DNA of 64,000 nt, taken from assembly GCA_023399095.1 (NCBI GenBank), contig JAEWQS010000006.1, forward strand, positions 4,718 to 68,717. Direction: 5' to 3'. The translations under genes were made by a program, and so were the position numbers. Positions 42,813-50,703 of the stretch are shown here, in pieces (position 1 is the stretch's first letter; each line of letters opens with the position of its first letter). The notes below the pieces were generated by a model. It did no database searches. It saw only the letters and a list, made by a program, of their open reading frames with translations, and was not told the DNA's origin. This DNA is from Bacillota bacterium (GTDB taxonomy: Bacteria; Bacillota; Clostridia; Christensenellales; SZUA-584).

Positions 42813-43501
42813 CGCTCTCCATCATATTGGAACTTATATCCGATACCTCGTATGGTTTTAATGTATTGTGGTTTATTGGGATAAATTTCTATTTTATTTC
42901 TCAGGCGGCTGATATGCACCATGATGGTATTGTCGTCAAAGAAGATATCTTCGTCCCAGACAGCACTATAAAGCTGTTTTTTAGTAAACACGCGCCCCGG
43001 ACTTTCCATTAATACCTTGATAAGCTTGTATTCTTTTGCGCCGAGCTCGACAAGCTTTCCATCCAATAGTAAACTGCAGCTTTCCGTGTCCAGCATTAAG
43101 CGGCCATAATCAAGACGACTATTATTCTGTGAGCCATAAATGTGGCTGCGCCTTAATACAGCGCCAACCCTTGCGATCAATTCTGCCATATTAAATGGCT
43201 TTACAATGTAATCGTCTGCGCCTAGCCCCAGACCAAGCACTTTATCCATGTCTTCACCACGGGCAGTCAGAAATATCACAGGCGTGTGATTGCTTGTTTC
43301 ACGGAGCTTTCTTAAAAGATTAAAGCCATCGAGATATGGCATCATCACGTCAAATATGGCAAGATGAAACGGCTGCGCTTTAGCCCGTTCTAACGCTTGC
43401 AGTCCGTCGCTTGCTGTTTCGCAGGTGTAGCCTTCCTTTTCAAGCTGAAATGCAATAAGATTTTGCAGGTCTTTATCATCCTCAGCAATCAATATATCCA
43501 T
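42809..43501 (-). CDS. OmpR-family response regulator
   Basis: A 230-residue regulator. Intact receiver: acidic pair AEDDKD, phosphoacceptor Asp in AIFDVMMPYLDG, Thr in FLTARGED and Lys in DYIVKPFN. A winged-helix domain with VFTKKQLYSAVWDEDIFFDD and RNKIEIYP follows. ATG 43501 is set by GGAGG. It forms a two-component system with the downstream kinase. Targets are not evident. Confidence 0.94.
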   Translation of the reverse strand: MDILIAEDDKDLQNLIAFQLEKEGYTCETASDGLQALERAKAQPFHLAIFDVMMPYLDGFNLLRKLRETSNHTPVIFLTARGEDMDKVLGLGLGADDYIVKPFNMAELIARVGAVLRRSHIYGSQNNSRLDYGRLMLDTESCSLLLDGKLVELGAKEYKLIKVLMESPGRVFTKKQLYSAVWDEDIFFDDNTIMVHISRLRNKIEIYPNKPQYIKTIRGIGYKFQYDGER

Positions 43502-43601
43502 ATATCCTCCAGTTAATGACAAATCTAATAATTATATTATAGCACAAAATGTCTTTAAGATGGATAAAAAAGCATCCGCGACGTGGCGAATGCTACTGTG
43601 G

Positions 43602-43736
43602 TTATTTTTTTTTGTTTACCCCGAAAACGGCTCTGGCGCTTTCGGCTTGTGGATCATGCTTGATCTTTTTTGATCTGAACGTGCCGTCGTCCTTCTTGCC
43701 GTTACGTGTGCTTTTCATTTTGTTGCTTTTTCCCAT
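43602..43736 (-). CDS. Small basic protein, CPC_1213-like
   Basis: A 44-residue, lysine-rich protein. The stretch KKDDGTFRSKKIKHDPQAE followed by SARAVFG resembles a short clostridial family I recall as CPC_1213; that name is from memory and unverified. AAGGTG lies six bases before the ATG, which strongly supports translation. No function is known. Confidence 0.65.
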   Translation of the reverse strand: MGKSNKMKSTRNGKKDDGTFRSKKIKHDPQAESARAVFGVNKKK

Positions 43737-43751
43737 TGAGTACACCTTCAT

Positions 43752-43898
43752 TCATCTTTTTGTATTTGGTCCTTGAGCTTGTTTGACAGTATTGTGCTGT
43801 TGATTCTGATTCTGCTCAGAAATACCGTCTTTTTTGTTCATTAATTCGACCTTGTCGGCAGAAACCTTAAGAGATTTATTATCCTGTTTCCTTGTCAA
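43752..43898 (-). CDS. Small hydrophilic protein of unknown function
   Basis: A 48-residue protein from TTG 43898 (GAGGTG six bases upstream). It begins TRKQDNKSLKVSADKVELMNKKDG and has a Gln/Asn-rich tail. No family is recognised. It lies between the flavoprotein and the other small gene. An ATG farther upstream (43946) lacks a ribosome site. Confidence 0.5.
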   Translation of the reverse strand: MTRKQDNKSLKVSADKVELMNKKDGISEQNQNQQHNTVKQAQGPNTKR

Positions 43899-43952
43899 TT
43901 CTATCACCTCAAGATTAGTATGGAGCATTGGAAGAATTGTATTCATAATTAA

Positions 43953-44657
43953 CTAGAAGGGTTTTTCTCCCGATAACCAGCCCTGAGCTTCCCAGTGGTT
44001 GCGGTCATGCAGATTCCACGTATTCTTCTTCATCATGCCTTTCATTGCTCCAAACACAAGATGCGTAAACAGAGTTGGGTTTAAGTTATCCATTTTGTTT
44101 TTGGCTTTTACGATCTTTTTAGCGAGTATGGCAGTTTCTTTTTGAATGCTTTCTTTTTCTGTAATATCATCCCATTTCATAGCGGCAACGGTTTTCTTAA
44201 AGGTGAATGACCGTTTAACTCCCCAAAATTTTAAGCTGTTTGTCATTGTTTTTGTGGTATGTCCCAGCCCTGTTCCAGCTGTCGTCGTCATTGTGACGCC
44301 AACCTTGTTGAACATCTTGGGATTGGGACGGTGGCTGAACCACATAAAACAAAGATGATCGAGCAGCGTCTTAAGCTGCCCGCTAACATCCAGCGCGTAA
44401 ACAGGCGATGTCATAATAATCAAATCTGCTTCTTCCATTGATTTCACAATGGGGCTGATAAACTGCGCGTGCGGGCATTTATCTTCGCCGCGAACGATGC
44501 AAGAGAAGCAGCCATTACAAAAATGCGGCATATCCTTGGGTAAAACGAATTCAGTCGTTTCAACCTGTTCGTGCTTTGATAATGCTGCCAATAAGAGTTC
44601 TTTACAATGCCATGTGCTTCCGTGACGACTGGTACCGTTAATCACAACAACTTTCAT
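43953..44657 (-). CDS. Flavodoxin-fold NAD(P)H oxidoreductase
   Basis: A 234-residue flavodoxin-like reductase of the NADPH-dependent FMN reductase type. FMN-binding motif NGTSRHGSTWHCKELL, the loop MTSPVYALDVSGQLKTLLDH, and a Cys cluster CNGCFSCIVRGEDKCPH are clear; in related iron-sulfur flavoproteins such cysteines can hold a cluster. The C-terminus (WEAQGWLSGEKPF) is family-typical. It lies 11 bases downstream of the TetR gene and is probably controlled by it. Confidence 0.88.
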   Translation of the reverse strand: MKVVVINGTSRHGSTWHCKELLLAALSKHEQVETTEFVLPKDMPHFCNGCFSCIVRGEDKCPHAQFISPIVKSMEEADLIIMTSPVYALDVSGQLKTLLDHLCFMWFSHRPNPKMFNKVGVTMTTTAGTGLGHTTKTMTNSLKFWGVKRSFTFKKTVAAMKWDDITEKESIQKETAILAKKIVKAKNKMDNLNPTLFTHLVFGAMKGMMKKNTWNLHDRNHWEAQGWLSGEKPF

Positions 44658-44668
44658 TTAATTTACCT

Positions 44669-45316
44669 CTATAACTTATTACAATGCTTTTTTAATCCGT
44701 ATGTTTGATTAAAATGTCGCACATGCTTGGCAATTTGTTTTTTTGCTTGAATGAGTCCTTCAGTATCGTTGTCAAATTTATAAAAGATAAGAAATATGGG
44801 CGCGAAGAATTCCAATGCCAGAACATATGGATCTACCTCAATAAGCAAGCCTTCCTTCATCAAAACAGCGAAAAGCTGTGATTGAAATTCCAAACTGCTG
44901 TCAAAAGAGATTTCGCGGTAGAGCTTTGCAAGCTCTTTACTTCGGTATTGTTCGATCGTGAGCATTTTGCGGAATTTCGTCATTATTTCATCACATAAGA
45001 AGTATTCGAGGATCTGAATACTTATAGCTTCAAATTGCTCCGGGGACATGGCTTTATACATATTGACTGTTCTCTCGTCCACAGCAAATGTCTTATCATC
45101 GTCTAGTATCAGAATTTTATAAAAAAACTCATTTCCTCTGTCGCAATATTCACGCAGTATGCTATCGAAAATATCCTGTTTGTTTTTATAATGATTATAG
45201 AGAGAGCTTTCCTTAATACCAACCGAACGCGCAATATCTCTTACGGGCACAGAATCAAACCCTTTTTCCGAAAACAGATTTAATGCTTCGTTAAGAATCC
45301 TTTCCTTTGTCGTCAT
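44669..45316 (-). CDS. TetR/AcrR family repressor
   Basis: A 215-residue regulator with an N-terminal helix-turn-helix domain (NLFSEKGFDSVPVRDIARSVGIKESSLYNHYKNKQDIF) and a helical ligand-binding domain. ATG 45316 follows GAGGT. Two dyads overlap its promoter, which argues for self-repression and for control of the co-transcribed flavoprotein. The inducer is unknown. Confidence 0.92.
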   Translation of the reverse strand: MTTKERILNEALNLFSEKGFDSVPVRDIARSVGIKESSLYNHYKNKQDIFDSILREYCDRGNEFFYKILILDDDKTFAVDERTVNMYKAMSPEQFEAISIQILEYFLCDEIMTKFRKMLTIEQYRSKELAKLYREISFDSSLEFQSQLFAVLMKEGLLIEVDPYVLALEFFAPIFLIFYKFDNDTEGLIQAKKQIAKHVRHFNQTYGLKKHCNKL

Positions 45317-45350
45317 TGTAAACCTCATTTCACTAAATTGCGCATTTTAA

Positions 45351-45398
45351 ACTAACACTCGTTAGCATCATATTAACTAACAAGTGTTAGTGTGTCAA
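45351..45398 (-). promoter_or_regulatory. TetR-gene promoter with two operators
   Basis: Minus-strand TTGACA (45398-45393), a 17-base spacer and TAATAT (45375-45370). One dyad, ACTAACAAGTGTTAGT (45376-45391), fills the spacer; a second, ACTAACACTCGTTAG (45351-45365), lies just after the -10. Their centres are about 25 bases apart. Confidence 0.75.
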
Positions 45399-45537
45399 GT
45401 TTTTTTATTTGAATTATTCATTTATATTTAATTAATAAATGGTTATTTGGTTCAATTATGACTGTATAGCATTTAATTACATGTGTATTTTCCTATGCTC
45501 GCGGAGAAAATAATGATATAAAAAGGAGGTGAAAAAC

Positions 45538-45738
45538 ATGGCTAACAACAATTCGAATCAGACATTAGTTCCATCGTCCAAGCAGCTGCTTAACAACATG
45601 AAGTATGAAGTGGCGACAGAAGTTGGTGTCAGTCTGAAGCAGGGCTACAACGGAGACATCGCTGCCCGTGATGCTGGCAGAGTCGGCGGTAATATGGTTA
45701 AAAAGATGATCCAGTACGCTGAAAGCAATATGTCTTAA
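45538..45738 (+). CDS. Alpha/beta-type small acid-soluble spore protein
   Basis: A 66-residue DNA-coating spore protein. The GPR protease site MKYEVATEVGV and the C-terminal DNA-binding block GDIAARDAGRVGGNMVKKMI are both intact. AAAGGAGGTG lies close to ATG 45538. It protects spore DNA and is degraded at germination. No clear sigma-G promoter could be fixed by eye. Confidence 0.95.
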   Translation: MANNNSNQTLVPSSKQLLNNMKYEVATEVGVSLKQGYNGDIAARDAGRVGGNMVKKMIQYAESNMS

Positions 45739-45760
45739 AGCCTAAGATCATAACACAAAT

Positions 45761-45794
45761 AAAAAAAAGAAGGGTGAATCACTCTTCTTTTTTT
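45761..45794. terminator. Bidirectional terminator, SASP / eno
   Basis: AAAAAAAAGAAGGGTGA and TCACTCTTCTTTTTTT form a near-perfect stem with A and T flanks. It ends both the SASP gene and the converging eno gene. Confidence 0.88.
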
Positions 45795-45800
45795 GTTAGT

Positions 45801-47105
45801 TTATTTGCTTAGATTAAAGAAAGCATCTTTACCGGGATAAATGGCTGTGAGGCCAAGCTCTTCTTCAATGCGCAAAAGTTGGTTATATTTCGCCACACGA
45901 TCTGTTCGTGATGGAGCACCGGTTTTTATCTGCCCCGCATTCACAGCAACTGACAGATCCGCAATTGTCACATCTTCAGTTTCTCCAGAGCGGTGGCTCA
46001 CGATAGCCGTGTAGCCTGCACGGTTGGCCATTTCAATGGCTTCCAGCGTTTCCGTTAACGTACCGATCTGATTGACTTTTATTAGAATACTATTTGATAT
46101 ATTGTCGTTTATGCCTTTTGAAAGGCGGTCGGTATTCGTGACGAATAGGTCGTCACCGACAAGTTGGATTTTGCCGCCAAGTTCCTTGGTTATAATTTTC
46201 CAGCCGCGCCAATCTTCTTCCGACAAACCATCTTCAAGAGAAATAATTGGATACTGCCTGCAAAGCTTCTCCCAAAATTCCACCATGTCTTCCGCCGACT
46301 TCAGCATGCCGGATTTCCAAAAGAGGTATCCCTCGTCGCCGTTTTCTTTTGCTGCCTCATGCATTTCTGTCGCAGCGGCATCTATGGCGATGAAAAAGTC
46401 TTCTCCGGGCTTATATCCGGCCAACGTGACCGCTTCTAGTATCACATCGATGGCCTCTTCGTTTGATTTAAGGTTTGGTGCGTAGCCGCCTTCATCTCCC
46501 ACGGCAGTGCTGTAGCCTTTACTCTTGAGAACTTTTTTCAGGTAGTGGAAGACCTCTGCGCTCATCCGGAGTGCAGAACTGAACCGCTGAGCGCCCACGG
46601 GCATAATCATGAATTCCTGAATATCCACGCTGTTATCTGCATGCTTGCCACCGTTTATAATATTCATCATGGGCACAGGCAGTTTTCTCGCATTGCAGCC
46701 ACCAATATATCGATACAGAGGGAGCTCGCATTGTATTGCAGCGGCCTTGGCAACAGCAAGTGAAACGGAGAGCATCGCATTAGCACCCAAGCTCGATTTG
46801 TTGGGCGTGTCGTCATGCGCAATCATCGCATAATCAATGTCAGCCTGGTTGTTAGCTTCTAATCCGATAATCATATCGGCAATAACGTTATTTACATTTT
46901 CTACAGCTCTTTTAACGCCGCGTCCCAGATAACGTTCTGAAATGCCGTCTCGCAGTTCTACTGCTTCGAACTGACCCGTGGATGCGCCGGAAGGCACCGC
47001 CGCACGTGCGCTCGCACCGCCTGATAATTCGACCTGTGCTTCAACCGTCGGGTTCCCACGGCTGTCTAAAATCTCTCTTGCAAATACATCAATAATTGTA
47101 AACAT
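45801..47105 (-). CDS. eno: Enolase
   Basis: A 434-residue glycolytic enolase (2-phosphoglycerate to phosphoenolpyruvate). Motifs are AREILDSRGNPTVEAQV, SGASTGQFEAVELRD, the metal/active-site run GGKHADNSVDIQEFM, ISLEDGLSEEDW, LVGDDLFVTN, the catalytic Lys in ILIKVNQIGT, and VSHRSGETED. AAGGAG precedes the ATG. It stands alone rather than in a glycolytic operon. Confidence 0.97.
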   Translation of the reverse strand: MFTIIDVFAREILDSRGNPTVEAQVELSGGASARAAVPSGASTGQFEAVELRDGISERYLGRGVKRAVENVNNVIADMIIGLEANNQADIDYAMIAHDDTPNKSSLGANAMLSVSLAVAKAAAIQCELPLYRYIGGCNARKLPVPMMNIINGGKHADNSVDIQEFMIMPVGAQRFSSALRMSAEVFHYLKKVLKSKGYSTAVGDEGGYAPNLKSNEEAIDVILEAVTLAGYKPGEDFFIAIDAAATEMHEAAKENGDEGYLFWKSGMLKSAEDMVEFWEKLCRQYPIISLEDGLSEEDWRGWKIITKELGGKIQLVGDDLFVTNTDRLSKGINDNISNSILIKVNQIGTLTETLEAIEMANRAGYTAIVSHRSGETEDVTIADLSVAVNAGQIKTGAPSRTDRVAKYNQLLRIEEELGLTAIYPGKDAFFNLSK

Positions 47106-47225
47106 AGTTCTTCTCCTTTGATAAACTTAATAAATAACAGTATTACCAGCCGTTTCAATTTAATTCTACGATATTTATGTGAAAGAAAACAAGAGATATT
47201 TCCAGAAAGATATAATAAACAAAGG

Positions 47226-47244
47226 ATCTCCCAATAGGAGACCC
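47226..47244 (-). terminator. Weak terminator after the SASP-like gene
   Basis: Minus-strand GGTCTCC and GGAGATC form a seven-pair stem (one G-T pair), followed by CTTTGTTTATT. Confidence 0.4.
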
Positions 47245-47260
47245 TCTGCTGAAATGGAGG

Positions 47261-47425
47261 TTATGTCCGTGACTTTTCGGCCATCTCGATCGCCTCACGA
47301 ACAATATTACCGCAATTTCTCGATGAAACACTGCCCCATCCTTCGCTTGCTACGATATCATCAACACCAAGCCGCTTTGCAATATCTTGTTTCAGGGCTT
47401 CTGACATTACCTTGTGTCTAGACAT
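47261..47425 (-). CDS. Alpha/beta-type SASP-like small spore protein
   Basis: A 54-residue protein, MSRHKVMSEALKQDIAKRLG at the start, then GVDDIVASEGWGSVSSRNCGN and IVREAIEMAE. The pattern (short basic N-terminus, an acidic GPR-like site DIVASEGWG, and a C-terminal block equivalent to DAGNMVK.AIE) fits the shorter clostridial alpha/beta SASPs. The usual A/D before GN is Cys here. AGGAGGT lies six bases before ATG 47425. Confidence 0.8.
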   Translation of the reverse strand: MSRHKVMSEALKQDIAKRLGVDDIVASEGWGSVSSRNCGNIVREAIEMAEKSRT

Positions 47426-47575
47426 TTACATACCTCCTATCCATATTCACGGCCTAACGCCGCTAAGAATAGTATTCCCCGTTTTGTTATCACTAGCTTG
47501 TAAACATGAAGCAACAAATTCACTATATTGCCTGGGCATAGAAGCCCAAGCAGCACTGACTAATTCTGTTATTGC

Positions 47576-48124
47576 CTAAATAATAAAGAAATATGAAACA
47601 AAAGCCGCAAGAGCAGAACCGATCACATTAAAGATCATATCAAGGTCAGTATCCTTGAGATTTTTCTGCATTTTTGTATGCTTTGTCTTATCAAATAAGA
47701 ATTCAATGATCTCAAATACTGCGCCGATGGCTATTCCCAGCACAAAAACAAATATAACAGCATACAGTTTGGGAGTAATAACTGGTTTCAAAATTTTATC
47801 AATCAAAGAGTAAAAGAAAAGCGCGTAAGAAAACGAACCATATGCGTGAAGATATCGGTCAAACACCATTGATCTCATAAATAGATTTTTATAGTAACCA
47901 AAAAACGTCTGGATAAATATCGATATCATCACCAAAACAAGTATAAGCTTTGACACATCGATCCCAAAGAAAATATCTGCAAGAACATAGAGAAAAAACA
48001 GAAGTGAACTCGTTAAAGTAGCCTGTAAAAGAAGCTTGTTTTTTTGTATTGCAAATGAATAAATGATAAAAGCTTCTATCAACGCATAAGCAATAAAAAA
48101 AACGATGAATATAGTAAGCCTCAT
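47576..48124 (-). CDS. YjdF/DUF2238-like membrane protein
   Basis: A 182-residue protein with five or six membrane helices. Conserved polar sites DRYLHAYGSFSYALFF, GAVFEIIEFLFD and KDTDLDMIFNVIGSALA match the DUF2238 (YjdF) family, whose function is not known. The buried His, Glu and Asp residues hint at catalysis or ion binding. It appears monocistronic. Confidence 0.75.
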   Translation of the reverse strand: MRLTIFIVFFIAYALIEAFIIYSFAIQKNKLLLQATLTSSLLFFLYVLADIFFGIDVSKLILVLVMISIFIQTFFGYYKNLFMRSMVFDRYLHAYGSFSYALFFYSLIDKILKPVITPKLYAVIFVFVLGIAIGAVFEIIEFLFDKTKHTKMQKNLKDTDLDMIFNVIGSALAAFVSYFFII

Positions 48125-48240
48125 TTGGTCTACCCTTCGAGTTTTTTGTATCTATCTACTATTATCATTATTAAGCGAAAATAATATTCAGTTATAAGTG
48201 AAATCCATAGCACACGAAAAGGTTTATTAGGGCGCAGGTT

Positions 48241-48272
48241 AAAAAATACCGGTTCGATTAGGAGCCGGTATG
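48241..48272 (-). terminator. Terminator of tlp
   Basis: Minus-strand ATACCGGCTC and GAACCGGTAT form the stem, followed by TTTTTTAA. Confidence 0.8.
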
Positions 48273-48281
48273 AAAAGGCGT

Positions 48282-48518
48282 CTATTCTTTTTTCTGAGCT
48301 TTTGCTTCATCGCGTATTTCTGAACGCATGCCATCTAGCGCTTGCCTTCTTCGATCATTCTTTTCGGAAAGCGTCTTCTTCATCTTGTCATCAGATGTTT
48401 CGGCGATCATTTCATCAGCCGCCTCCATATTCTGAATCGTATAATTGATATTTCTCTGTATGTTCTCCACGTTATCTTCGCGATTATCTGGGTTCGGACG
48501 ATTATTATGTTTCCTCAT
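48282..48518 (-). CDS. tlp: Small acid-soluble spore protein Tlp
   Basis: A 78-residue thioredoxin-like spore protein. RPNPDNREDNVENIQ, the central NINYTIQNMEAADEM and C-terminal RSEIRDEAKAQKKE match Tlp closely. ATG 48518 follows AAAAGGAG. On the minus strand TACATA and CATAATA, 18 bases apart, lie upstream and resemble a sigma-G promoter, consistent with forespore expression known for tlp. Confidence 0.9.
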   Translation of the reverse strand: MRKHNNRPNPDNREDNVENIQRNINYTIQNMEAADEMIAETSDDKMKKTLSEKNDRRRQALDGMRSEIRDEAKAQKKE

Positions 48519-48592
48519 CAGTATGCTCCTTTTGCATTTTCTTTTATGATTATTATGCAGCAATGAGCATTTTTTTATGTATAAAATCGCTA

Positions 48593-49015
48593 CTAGGACA
48601 TTGCCGAAGATAACAATTGCGTTTTGTCGTAATAAAACTGCAGGATATCTCTTCGTGTGACAATGCCGATAAATAGCCCCCGATCGTCCGTAACGGGAAT
48701 AAAGTTCTGATTCATGGCCATAAGTAATAAATCTTCAATCGCTGCATTAACATTTACGGGTTCATTCTGTCGCCCTTTTAATATATCTTTGACGAATAAT
48801 TGTTCCTTAGTATGGTTGTCAAAAGCATTATTATTCAAAATGGCCCACAGCAAATCACCTTCACTGAGCGTCCCGGCATAGCTGCCGTCTCGGTCTATAA
48901 CAGGAATAGCAGAATAACAGTGGCATTTCATTTTTTCGAGTGCTTGGCGCAAGGTGAAATGATCGTAAATATACACGATATCGCCTTTTGGTTTTAGAAA
49001 AAACAGTATGTTCAT
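48593..49015 (-). CDS. Two-CBS-domain protein
   Basis: A 140-residue protein made of two CBS motifs (AIPVIDRDGSYAGTLSEGDLLWAI and FIPVTDDRGLFIGIVTRRDIL), which together form an adenosine-nucleotide-binding Bateman module. No effector domain is attached, so it may regulate a partner. YkuL-type proteins have this arrangement. Its neighbours give no clue. Confidence 0.88.
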   Translation of the reverse strand: MNILFFLKPKGDIVYIYDHFTLRQALEKMKCHCYSAIPVIDRDGSYAGTLSEGDLLWAILNNNAFDNHTKEQLFVKDILKGRQNEPVNVNAAIEDLLLMAMNQNFIPVTDDRGLFIGIVTRRDILQFYYDKTQLLSSAMS

Positions 49016-49162
49016 GATGCTCCATTCTCATTTATACATTAATTAATCTTCCTGTTTCGTTATAACATATTTAAATCATTTGCATCAACCCAATTTGACG
49101 AGAACATAAAAAGTTCACATTTTATCATGTTATTATCAGTAAACTATGCTTATTTTGGAAGA

Positions 49163-49194
49163 GAAAAAACAGCCAGCTGATTTAGCGGGCTGTT
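49163..49194 (-). terminator. Terminator of the LCP gene
   Basis: Minus-strand AACAGCCCGC and GCTGGCTGTT form an imperfect stem, followed by TTTTTTCTC. Confidence 0.75.
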
Positions 49195-49203
49195 ATACTT
49201 CAT

Positions 49204-50232
49204 CTATTCTTCTAAAAAATTGTGCAATTTCTTTATCTCTATCTTGAAGTCTTTTGGCTGAACAATATCTTTTGATTTATATGAACCATATTCATAGTCA
49301 TCCGGATAACGGAATTTTTCTATCTCGGAGGTTTTCAATCCCATGATAGTGGAGGCAATATCGATCATCTTACTCGCAGGCTTGATATCAGTTCTAACAT
49401 AGTTTGACATCGTATCAATGAGACCGGGAAGCTGACCGATATTTACGTCCTTGGCCTTTGAGAACAGCTGAGATAAAACGTTCTGCTGACGCTCAATTCT
49501 TGCAATATCTGTACCCACTTTACGGATTCTCATATAAGCGACGGCTTGCCGTCCATTTAAATGCTGCACACCTGAATCTTCTACAAGAGATACGCTGTTA
49601 TCAGGGTCGTGTTCGTTGATTTCCTGTATGGAGCCGTTCATATGAGACACTTCAGCATCACTCAATTTAATGTCAACACCGTCAAGTGCGTTAATGATGT
49701 CCTCCATGCCATAGAAGTTCACCACAATATAGTAGTCAGGTATCAAACCTAAAGTCGTTTTTAGCGTTTTCTTTGTTAGGTCAATATTGCCATAGTTAAA
49801 GGCAGTATTGATTTTATTATAATCATGTCCTTCTATGGGAACAAGCGTATCTCTCATGATAGAGGCAAGCTTCAATTCTCCCGTGTTCGTATCAATACGA
49901 AGATACATCAAAACATCTGACAGCCCTGTGAACTTCGATACATTACGGTTGTCAACACCGACTAAGAGAATATCGATATTGCCTTGAGATTTTATGAGTT
50001 CACTCACTTCACCGCCGCTGTAAGTAACCGTGGGGTAGTCTCCCAAGTCCTCGTCATCTTCTTCAGCGATATCGTTAGGGTCGAAGCCTAAGTCGCCCGT
50101 TATTTTCTCATAGTTTACCCATACGTAGACACCGCATCCAATCAATAATGCCAGTAATACACAAAAAATGATAAGAAGGGTCTTAAAAGCTTTTCTTTTT
50201 TCTTTTGGACGCGGCTTATTTATTATATTCAT
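49204..50232 (-). CDS. LytR-CpsA-Psr (LCP) family wall-polymer ligase
   Basis: A 342-residue membrane-anchored enzyme that transfers polyprenyl-linked glycopolymers to peptidoglycan. One N-terminal membrane helix (LLIIFCVLLALLIGCGVYVWV) and an LCP domain with ILLVGVDNR, SDVLMYLRID, LASIMRDTLVPI and the C-terminal YMRIRKVGTDIARIERQQ, whose Arg and Asp residues bind the pyrophosphate. ATG 50232 follows AAAGGA. Confidence 0.93.
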   Translation of the reverse strand: MNIINKPRPKEKRKAFKTLLIIFCVLLALLIGCGVYVWVNYEKITGDLGFDPNDIAEEDDEDLGDYPTVTYSGGEVSELIKSQGNIDILLVGVDNRNVSKFTGLSDVLMYLRIDTNTGELKLASIMRDTLVPIEGHDYNKINTAFNYGNIDLTKKTLKTTLGLIPDYYIVVNFYGMEDIINALDGVDIKLSDAEVSHMNGSIQEINEHDPDNSVSLVEDSGVQHLNGRQAVAYMRIRKVGTDIARIERQQNVLSQLFSKAKDVNIGQLPGLIDTMSNYVRTDIKPASKMIDIASTIMGLKTSEIEKFRYPDDYEYGSYKSKDIVQPKDFKIEIKKLHNFLEE

Positions 50233-50424
50233 CAATCATCATCCTTTTCTAAATAAATTATCCCCCTCGCCAATAATCCTATACTAATAACTATTTATAC
50301 CATATAACGATTGAATGCGTCTATCATTATCATTGGTGGTTAGTACTTAACTCAAATATTTCTATGGATGAAGCATGCATCTCGTGGAAATAATATGTTA
50401 AAACCAATATGACGGAGGAAACAA

Positions 50425-50697
50425 ATGAAAAGATATCCGGAAGTATTTAAAAAACAAGAGAACAGCTTTGAAGATGACTATGCCTCGCTCGATATTGCAT
50501 CAACAATGGATTGCACCGGAATGATCCCAACGCCTCCACTCAATAATGATGAGGTTGATAATTATTCTGATATTTACTCTGTACCGCAGCAAAGCGCAGT
50601 GAATGCAAATAATGTCGCCACAACATCACAGCAGGAAAAAATAAGTTCAGTTAAAGGAGATAAAGAAAGCGTTTTACCACAAAACAGGCAAAGTTAA
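50425..50697 (+). CDS. Conserved small hydrophilic protein
   Basis: A 90-residue soluble protein. The segment SLDIASTMDCTGMIPTPPL resembles a DCTG(L/M)IP-type motif I recall from short uncharacterised clostridial proteins; the rest is Asn/Gln/Ser-rich. GGAGG precedes the ATG. It stands between the LCP gene (divergent) and the galactose operon (convergent). No function can be assigned. Confidence 0.6.
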   Translation: MKRYPEVFKKQENSFEDDYASLDIASTMDCTGMIPTPPLNNDEVDNYSDIYSVPQQSAVNANNVATTSQQEKISSVKGDKESVLPQNRQS

Positions 50698-50703
50698 GTA
50701 ATA

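Noticed and set aside
47179..47421. An 80-residue plus-strand frame
   Set aside because: The opposite strand holds a SASP-like gene with a strong ribosome site and recognisable motifs, while this frame has neither.
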